Source of the DNA: Thermoplasmata archaeon
GTDB taxonomy: Archaea; Thermoplasmatota; Thermoplasmata; Halarchaeoplasmatales; Halarchaeoplasmataceae
Assembly: GCA_003552585.1 (NCBI GenBank)
Contig: PUNK01000004.1
Span: 1 to 64,000 of the forward strand
Reading direction: 5' to 3'
DNA length: 64,000 nucleotides
This document shows positions 59,472 through 64,000 of the stretch, in pieces (position 1 is the stretch's first letter; every line of letters starts with the position of its first letter). The notes below the pieces were generated by a model. That model was not told the origin of the DNA. It did no database searches and was given only the letters and a program-made list of their open reading frames with translations. The position numbers and the translations under genes are program-made.

Positions 59472-60467
59472 ATGAAATCCAAATACCTAATAGACACGAT
59501 CGATACCCATACTGCAGGGGAACCTACGAGGATTGTGATCGGCGGGTTAGATCTTTATTCTTTTTTTGGCAGAAGTATTGGCGAACAGAGAGATATATTT
59601 TCGGAGAGATATGACGATATCAGGGTGCTTTTGATGAAAGAGCCCAGAGGTCATGATGATATGTTTGGTGCCGTGCCCGTAAAACCAATGAAAGAAGAAG
59701 CAGATATAGGCGTAATATTCATGCACACGACAGGATATTTGGACATGTGCGGTCATGGGACTATAGGTGTTGTCACCGCCCTTCTTGAAACTGGTGTTCT
59801 TCAGGTAAAGGATAAGATCATCATTGAGACGCCTGCTGGTCTGGTTGAGACCTTGCCGAAAATGAAGGGGGATAAAGTTGAAAAGGTGAGCATGAAAAAT
59901 GTTGATTCCTTCATATTAGGCAGAAAAAGAGTGAGGTTAGAAAAATTAAAAAAGAATATATTCGTAGACATTGCATATTCCGGTAATTTAGTAGGTTTAG
60001 TGGATGTGAAATCGGTGGGTCATTCGATTAAAAAGGAGGAACTAGGTATTTTAAAACAGCTCGGTACAGAATTGATGAACAGATTGAACGACGAAAATAA
60101 ATTTTTACATCCTATTGAGAATTATGAGAAAAGGGTGGATCTTATCGAATTTTACGAATCTAGAGAGGATGTTGATAGAAATATCGTCGTTTTTGCTGAT
60201 GGCTCTATCGATAGATCTCCCTGCGGAACTGGAACTTGTGCAAAAATGACTTTTCTGCACGATAAGGGGGAACTAGCCGTTAACGAAGAATACAGATATC
60301 AGAGTGTCCTTGGAACCGAGTTCAGCGGAAGGATACTCAGTGCGGAGGAAAAAGAGGGAGTTATCGTGATCAAACCAGAGATATCTGGTTCTGCATATAT
60401 AACCGGAAAGAACACTTTTATCTTAGATCCTGAGGACCCTTTGACTGGGTTTAGTCTGTATAAATGA
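59472..60467 (+). CDS. proline racemase family protein
   Basis: 331 residues. The two catalytic cysteines are both present: YLDMCGHGTIGV and DRSPCGTGTCAKM. Family blocks IDTHTAGEPTRIVIGGL and PRGHDDMFGAVPVKP also match. With two Cys it should be a racemase or epimerase (proline or 4-hydroxyproline) and not a trans-3-hydroxyproline dehydratase, which has Thr at one site. The substrate within this family cannot be told. Alone on its strand, with an operator-like repeat upstream. Confidence 0.9.
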   Translation: MKSKYLIDTIDTHTAGEPTRIVIGGLDLYSFFGRSIGEQRDIFSERYDDIRVLLMKEPRGHDDMFGAVPVKPMKEEADIGVIFMHTTGYLDMCGHGTIGVVTALLETGVLQVKDKIIIETPAGLVETLPKMKGDKVEKVSMKNVDSFILGRKRVRLEKLKKNIFVDIAYSGNLVGLVDVKSVGHSIKKEELGILKQLGTELMNRLNDENKFLHPIENYEKRVDLIEFYESREDVDRNIVVFADGSIDRSPCGTGTCAKMTFLHDKGELAVNEEYRYQSVLGTEFSGRILSAEEKEGVIVIKPEISGSAYITGKNTFILDPEDPLTGFSLYK

Positions 60468-60497
60468 TCTATATCTAAAGTCGAAAGTGTCGATGGT

Positions 60498-61268
60498 CTA
60501 AAAATATTCTTTTTCTAAGTCCCATTTAAAGATCTCTTCCCGAGGAGGTGAGCCATAGCCATTGACTTCGCTGTGCTTCCAGCCGAATCTGTTCTTCAGT
60601 TCGGCAAGGAATTCTGCGTATTTGAAAGGAGCGATAACAGTATCTATTACAGGCACTCCAAGCTCTTCTTGCAGTGTCCTGTAAAAACCGAACTGCCTTG
60701 TACAGCCAAGTATGATGACCTCGGCACTGTCATAATCCACTGCACTTCTAGCTTCGTTGGTTATAATCTCCGCAGTTCTCTCCTCATCCTGATGAAAATC
60801 TAAGACCCCTAGGTCGACTTTTCTAAAAGATGCTAAGCGTTCTTTATAGCCGTATTTGACAACGTTGTTCTCCATCTGTGGTATCCATTTCTTTCTCCCG
60901 ACTAATATTGAAAATCTATGTCCATAGGTGCATGCTATATTCATGCTTGATTCAGCAGGACCAATCACCACCATGTCTTCAGATACATCACGGGCTGACT
61001 TCAGGCCTAAATCGTAAAAACAGCCTATTATGGATGCATTGTACCCTTCTTTATCCGCATCCTTGATCTTATTTAACATAGCAGGAAGGACGAGATCCTC
61101 GTAGAAGTGATATTCTAAGTGTTGGGGACCCTTTTTATCATCCCCTACATAGGCCATATCGAACTGTGTATCAGCATGCTTACAACCGTTCAAGATATTT
61201 AATAACTGCCTATCTGATTCTTCATCGGCAGGTGGATGAGGGACTATCCAAAGTATTTTTTTGTTCAT
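60498..61268 (-). CDS. Asp/Glu/hydantoin racemase family protein, copy 2
   Basis: 256 residues. Both catalytic cysteines are seen: ASIIGCFYDLGL and VIILGCTRQFGF. I start at ATG 61268 (MNKKILWIVPHPPADEES), as its paralogue begins MQKKILWINP. The track start adds 37 residues from the intergenic sequence. It is a close copy of the gene at 61386-62147 with the same C-terminus pattern (WDLEKEYF against WKLEEEYL). Members racemise aspartate, glutamate or 5-substituted hydantoins; the island's hydantoinases favour the last, by inference. Confidence 0.85.
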   Translation of the reverse strand: MNKKILWIVPHPPADEESDRQLLNILNGCKHADTQFDMAYVGDDKKGPQHLEYHFYEDLVLPAMLNKIKDADKEGYNASIIGCFYDLGLKSARDVSEDMVVIGPAESSMNIACTYGHRFSILVGRKKWIPQMENNVVKYGYKERLASFRKVDLGVLDFHQDEERTAEIITNEARSAVDYDSAEVIILGCTRQFGFYRTLQEELGVPVIDTVIAPFKYAEFLAELKNRFGWKHSEVNGYGSPPREEIFKWDLEKEYF

Positions 61269-61385
61269 ATTATTCAGCTCTTTTGCCCTGCTGCATTCAA
61301 CTTGTTGAGCATATGGAATGTCTAAAAATAAAAAACTTAAGAGGATTTCCGATGGCGGTACCCTCCCACCTTTAGACACCAGGGT

Positions 61386-62147
61386 TTATAAATACTCCTC
61401 TTCAAGTTTCCAAGTATCCATCTCTTTTCGTGGTGGCGATTCATATCCGCCTATCTTGCTCTGTTTCCAGCCGAACCTGCTCTTCAGTTCAGCAAGGAAT
61501 TCGGCATATTTGAAAGGAGCAACCACCGAGTCTATTACCGGAACTCCTAGTTCCTTTTGCAATTCCTTATAAAATCCAAACTGGATGGTACAACCCAATA
61601 TAATTACTTCAGCATTATCCTCTTCTATGGCTTTACGTGCTTCATCGGTTATCATCTTTGCCGTTTTATCCTCGTCCTCATGGAATTCCAGAACACCTAG
61701 GCCAACACTCCTGAAAGACGCTAATCTATCTTTATAACCGTATGTTATAACGTTGTTCTCCATCTGTGGTATCCACTTTTTCCTTCCGACGATTATGGAG
61801 AACTTGTGTCCCAATGTCACTGCGATATTCATCCCTGATTCTGCAGGAGCAGCGACCACAAGATCGTCGGTTACCTCTCTAGCGGTATGTAGTCCTGGAT
61901 CATAGAAACATCCTATTACGGCTGCATCAAAACCGTTTTTTTCGGCATCCCTAATTTTTTTAAGAGTGGGTATAAGTGTTAGGTCCTCATAAAAGTGGTA
62001 CTCCACATGTCTTGGGCCTGTCTTATCTGCGATCGAGGTCACTTCTATCTGTGTGTCTTCTTGTTTACATTCTTCTAAAACTTCCCTGATCGGTTCATTA
62101 TAATCCGTCCCTCCGACCGGATTTATCCATAATATCTTTTTTTGCAT
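61386..62147 (-). CDS. Asp/Glu/hydantoin racemase family protein, copy 1
   Basis: 253 residues. Catalytic cysteines are in AAVIGCFYDPGL and VIILGCTIQFGF, with PAESGMNIAVTLGHKFSIIV between. It is more than half identical by eye to the next gene downstream, with long identical runs (VGRKKWIPQMENNV). An AGGAGG site precedes the ATG, and ATATAAATAAA about 45-55 nt upstream is the likely promoter. The pair arose by tandem duplication; the 117-nt gap could hold a second promoter. Confidence 0.88.
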   Translation of the reverse strand: MQKKILWINPVGGTDYNEPIREVLEECKQEDTQIEVTSIADKTGPRHVEYHFYEDLTLIPTLKKIRDAEKNGFDAAVIGCFYDPGLHTAREVTDDLVVAAPAESGMNIAVTLGHKFSIIVGRKKWIPQMENNVITYGYKDRLASFRSVGLGVLEFHEDEDKTAKMITDEARKAIEEDNAEVIILGCTIQFGFYKELQKELGVPVIDSVVAPFKYAEFLAELKSRFGWKQSKIGGYESPPRKEMDTWKLEEEYL

Positions 62148-62286
62148 TTTAATTCCTCCTAATAAACGTTTTTTTATTACGTAACTTATGAATCGTAGAT
62201 TTATTTATATGTTTTGTAGTTCTGATTCTGAGAATATCGGCAAAGAATTGGGTTAATCTATTAAAGAATAATTCGTTATTGATTTC
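62148..62286. promoter_or_regulatory. divergent promoter region between racemases and HTH-Nudix
   Basis: About 140 nt. ATTACGTAACTT contains the palindrome TTACGTAA near 62178. ATATAAATAAA on minus serves the racemase genes. The plus gene may start leaderless after TATTAAAGAATAATTCG. The HTH-Nudix protein is a likely local regulator of both directions. Confidence 0.35.
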
Positions 62287-62988
62287 ATGTACTATCTAGA
62301 ATGCAAATGTATGCTGAAAAAAGATGGTAGGTTTATTCTGGGTAAAGGGAGAGCTGACTTGCTTAAAACAATCGAGAGAACTGGCTCTATGAGTGAAGCT
62401 GCAAAAGAGAAGGGGATGTCCTACAGACATGCCTGGGGAAGGGTAAAGAGGATCGAAGAATCACTTGGGGAAAAGGTGATTATAACACACAGAGGTGGTA
62501 AGGATAAGGGGGGATCAGAGCTCACCGAAACCGGTAAAAAACTTCTAGAGGATTACGAGGAATTAAAGAAACAGCATAAGGAGAAGGTATTCAAAAAACC
62601 CTCATTAACAGTCGATGGGATCATAAGTAAAGAGGATAAAATCCTCTTAATCAGAAGGAAAAACGATCCTTTCAAAGGACGATATGCACTCCCCGGAGGG
62701 TTTGTAGAATATGGCGAAACTGTTGAAGATGCGGTATTAAGAGAGATAAAGGAAGAGACCGGTCTATCAACAGAAATAAATAATTTGATAGGTGTTTATT
62801 CGGATCCCGATCGGGATCCGAGGGGGCATACGGTTTCTGTGGTATTTGATCTGAAAATCAAAAAAGGGAAATTGGAAAGCAGCAGCGATGCTCTTTCAGC
62901 CGATTTTTTCCCAATGGAGGATTTGCCCGAGTTGTCTTTTGATCACAAAAAAATAATCCAGGATGGTTTACTTTCTTCGAGTGATTAA
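62287..62988 (+). CDS. ModE-type winged helix fused to a Nudix hydrolase
   Basis: 233 residues in two parts. Residues about 1-100 are a ModE/LysR-like winged helix (DLLKTIERTGSMSEAAKEKG, MSYRHAWGRVKRIEESLGEK). Residues about 103-233 are a Nudix domain with the full box GFVEYGETVEDAVLREIKEE and TGL. The Nudix part resembles ADP-ribose pyrophosphatase-type enzymes and could act as a catalytic or a ligand-sensing domain for the HTH, as in NrtR-type regulators (where the order is reversed). It overlaps the next gene (opposite strand) by 21 nt. Confidence 0.85.
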   Translation: MYYLECKCMLKKDGRFILGKGRADLLKTIERTGSMSEAAKEKGMSYRHAWGRVKRIEESLGEKVIITHRGGKDKGGSELTETGKKLLEDYEELKKQHKEKVFKKPSLTVDGIISKEDKILLIRRKNDPFKGRYALPGGFVEYGETVEDAVLREIKEETGLSTEINNLIGVYSDPDRDPRGHTVSVVFDLKIKKGKLESSSDALSADFFPMEDLPELSFDHKKIIQDGLLSSSD

Positions 62989-63186
62989 TCTGTAACTTAC
63001 ACTAGTTCCTTTGAGAGCATGGGAAAGGTCTTCAACTATCTTTCCATACTCTTCGGGTGTTTCATAATCCTTTGCAAAATCATATTCGCCAACAACCGGA
63101 TCAAAACCTAACTCCTTCATCTTCTTTATGGTGACCAGAGGATCGGCACCATTACTATCGAAGTACAACTCAATGTATAATTTCAT
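62968..63186 (-). CDS. small conserved archaeal protein of unknown function
   Basis: 72 residues: MKLYIELYFDSNGADPLVTI, then KKMKELGFDPVVGEYDFAKD and a C-terminal GTSVSYRLITRRK. The alternating strand and helix pattern suggests a ferredoxin-like fold. I recall similar short archaeal hypothetical proteins but no function. It overlaps the 3' end of the HTH-Nudix gene by 21 nt and diverges from the metal regulator. The start lies after a TATA-like region (ATATAAATTTATC upstream on minus). Confidence 0.65.
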   Translation of the reverse strand: MKLYIELYFDSNGADPLVTIKKMKELGFDPVVGEYDFAKDYETPEEYGKIVEDLSHALKGTSVSYRLITRRK

Positions 63187-63304
63187 ACAAAATATAACTG
63201 CAGGATAACATATAAATTTATCGAATATTTGTTTCGTATAAAATTGTAAATCATATAAAAATTGAGGGAGTGTGTAATTATAATTTTTAAATTTATATTA
63301 ATAT

Positions 63305-63355
63305 TTTCTCACACAGCGTGAGAAAGATTTATATATTTGTTAAGCATCACTTAAC
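63305..63355 (+). promoter_or_regulatory. promoter with two operator-like palindromes before the DtxR/MntR-type gene
   Basis: TTTCTCAC-ACAGC-GTGAGAAA (63305-63325) is a perfect 8-bp inverted repeat upstream of the TATA box ATTTATATATTT (63327-63338). GTTAAG-CATCA-CTTAAC (63339-63355) is a perfect 6-bp repeat between that box and the ATG at 63359. The ATG is about 27 nt from the TATA centre, so the mRNA is probably leaderless and the second repeat covers its start. Both are good sites for autoregulation by metal. Confidence 0.6.
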
Positions 63356-63358
63356 AGC

Positions 63359-63829
63359 ATGGGGAACGAAAATACCACAACGAGAGATAAAGAATATCTC
63401 CGTGCGTTGTTCGTACTTAAAGCACATGAAGAACCGGTAGGACCAACTGAACTTGCAAGATGCATAGATGTGAGTAGAGTTGGAGCACTTCAGAAAATGA
63501 GGAAATTGGAATTTTTGGGATACGGGAAATACATCCCAAAAAAAGGGCTCCGACTGAATGAAAAGGCGTTAGCTCTAGTCCAGAAGGATGTGAAAAGACA
63601 TCACATGGTAGAGAAGTTTTTGGAAGATACGTTAGACATGAACTCCGATGAGGCATGTGATGAGTCGTCTGCTTTAGACCCGCACATTAGTGAGAAATTC
63701 ATAAAACAGTTGGATAAGAAGCTGGGAGATGATTTGGAATGTCAGTGTGGATGTTGTATTGAGCCTTATTATGACCCAGAAGACCTCTACAACTGTCACT
63801 GGTACCGGAAAAAATTTACTTTGCCTTAA
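63359..63829 (+). CDS. DtxR/MntR-family metal-dependent regulator
   Basis: 156 residues. A winged helix (about 10-65: VGPTELARCIDVSRVGALQK, RKLEFLGYGKYIPKKGLRL) is followed by the metal and dimer domain with KRHHMVEKFLEDTL and the DEACDESSALDPHISEKF region. The C-terminus is Cys-rich (ECQCGCCIEPYYD, YNCHW), which could be an extra metal site. It controls metal uptake in response to Mn, Fe or Zn. The ZIP transporter gene downstream is the natural target. Confidence 0.88.
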   Translation: MGNENTTTRDKEYLRALFVLKAHEEPVGPTELARCIDVSRVGALQKMRKLEFLGYGKYIPKKGLRLNEKALALVQKDVKRHHMVEKFLEDTLDMNSDEACDESSALDPHISEKFIKQLDKKLGDDLECQCGCCIEPYYDPEDLYNCHWYRKKFTLP

Positions 63830-63841
63830 GAGGTAGCTATC

Positions 63842-63910
63842 ATGAAGAATATTAGGAAGAACAGACTAAGTTTCGATGTTATTGAATGTAAGAGGGAGGA
63901 ATGCGGATGA
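63842..63910 (+). CDS. 22-residue peptide coupled to the ZIP transporter
   Basis: MKNIRKNRLSFDVIECKREE then CG. A GAGGTAG ribosome binding site precedes its ATG, and its TGA overlaps the ATG of the ZIP gene (ATGA). Two Cys in ECKREEC may bind a metal, or it may be a leader peptide that couples translation. It is too short for the ORF track and is unrecognised. It may simply be a chance ORF, but the spacing is exact. Confidence 0.4.
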   Translation: MKNIRKNRLSFDVIECKREECG

Positions 63911-64000
63911 GTGAACTATTATGGATATTGGGAGTCACGCTATTGATCGCAGTGCTCGCACTGATAGGGATCATAACATTCAGTTTAAAGGAAAACGTCT
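63907..64000 (+). CDS. ZIP-family metal transporter, N-terminal part
   Basis: Runs off the right edge; 31 residues are visible. MSELLWILGVTLLIAVLALI, then GIITFSLKENV, matches the first helix of ZIP (SLC39-like) transporters, where LIG-x-x-TF-LKE at the helix end is characteristic. A GAGGGAGG site (63895-63898 region) precedes the ATG. With the upstream regulator it would import Zn, Fe or Mn. The assignment rests on one helix and on context. Confidence 0.6.
   Translation, partial: MSELLWILGVTLLIAVLALIGIITFSLKENV

Noticed and set aside
62801-62820. 20-bp perfect palindrome CGGATCCCGATCGGGATCCG
   Set aside because: It lies inside the Nudix coding sequence and encodes a plausible loop (SDPDRDPRG); most likely a chance effect of Asp-Pro-Asp-Arg codons.
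1-64000. CRISPR arrays, insertion sequences, prophage, rRNA
   Set aside because: No regularly spaced repeats, transposase, integrase, phage structural gene or rRNA sequence was found while reading both strands.

Overview
The window is a gene-dense, AT-rich stretch of an archaeal chromosome. Archaeal markers are spread along it: Sec61-beta, SRP54, the KEOPS subunit Cgi121, a class V fructose-1,6-bisphosphate aldolase/phosphatase, an archaeal translin, a DUF504 protein, cyclic 2,3-diphosphoglycerate synthetase, tRNAs without encoded CCA, and many TATA boxes placed 25-30 nt before start codons (leaderless promoters). Gene content (peptide uptake, many peptidases, split GcvP, MOFRL glycerate kinase) fits a heterotrophic, peptide-degrading euryarchaeon, perhaps a Thermoplasmatota-type sediment lineage. 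That placement is inference. No rRNA, CRISPR array, transposase or phage gene was seen.

Region 1 (1-12 kb): an edge-truncated secreted protein; a CrtC/AttH-type lipoprotein; a gcvPA-gcvPB-mobB-cgi121 operon; convergent fbp and dcd; a HEAT-repeat gene broken by one in-frame TAG; a 35-residue zinc ribbon; glycerate 2-kinase and a divergent class V aminotransferase; tRNA-Arg(UCG). Region 2 (12-28 kb): tRNA-Gln(CUG) beside an unusual hairpin block; a bacterial-type queA-tgt pair; a TPR protein; Sec61-beta; DUF504; translin-purD; a PRC-barrel protein; a double winged-helix regulator with a membrane partner; srp54; a sulfatase-fold enzyme; GNAT; an M29 peptidase; a dTMP-kinase-like protein; a dolichol/phytol kinase-like protein; an AhpD-like protein; an aldo/keto reductase. 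Region 3 (28-37.6 kb): a 1275-residue membrane-anchored subtilisin with Fn3 domains; then a tight operon of cyclic 2,3-diphosphoglycerate synthetase, 2-phosphoglycerate kinase, a CBS pair and a double metallophosphoesterase whose second domain has lost its metal ligands; a DJ-1/PfpI pseudogene; a DUF998 membrane protein.

Region 4 (37.6-62.1 kb) is an island for peptides and modified amino acids: a short HyuA with a DUF917 protein, a small HTH, an M24 peptidase, a nitroreductase and a DUF6092-like protein; a five-gene dipeptide/oligopeptide ABC transporter; a nitrilase-family amidohydrolase; an M29/NicX-like protein; an M20C dipeptidase; HyuB with a second M24 peptidase and an Lrp-like regulator; a cupin with a full-length HyuA; a proline-racemase-family enzyme; and two tandem Asp/Glu/hydantoin-racemase paralogues. 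Together these suggest import of peptides and handling of cyclic, D- or N-blocked amino acids. The end of the window has a ModE-HTH/Nudix fusion, a small conserved protein, and a metal regulon (DtxR/MntR-type repressor, a 22-residue peptide, and the start of a ZIP transporter).

The most unusual sequence found is in the OppD-type ATPase. It carries two inserts of about 50 residues at two different places in its nucleotide-binding domain, and the inserts align with each other without gaps. The same ATPase has lost its H-loop histidine while its partner has a degenerate signature motif, which predicts a transporter with one dead ATP site.
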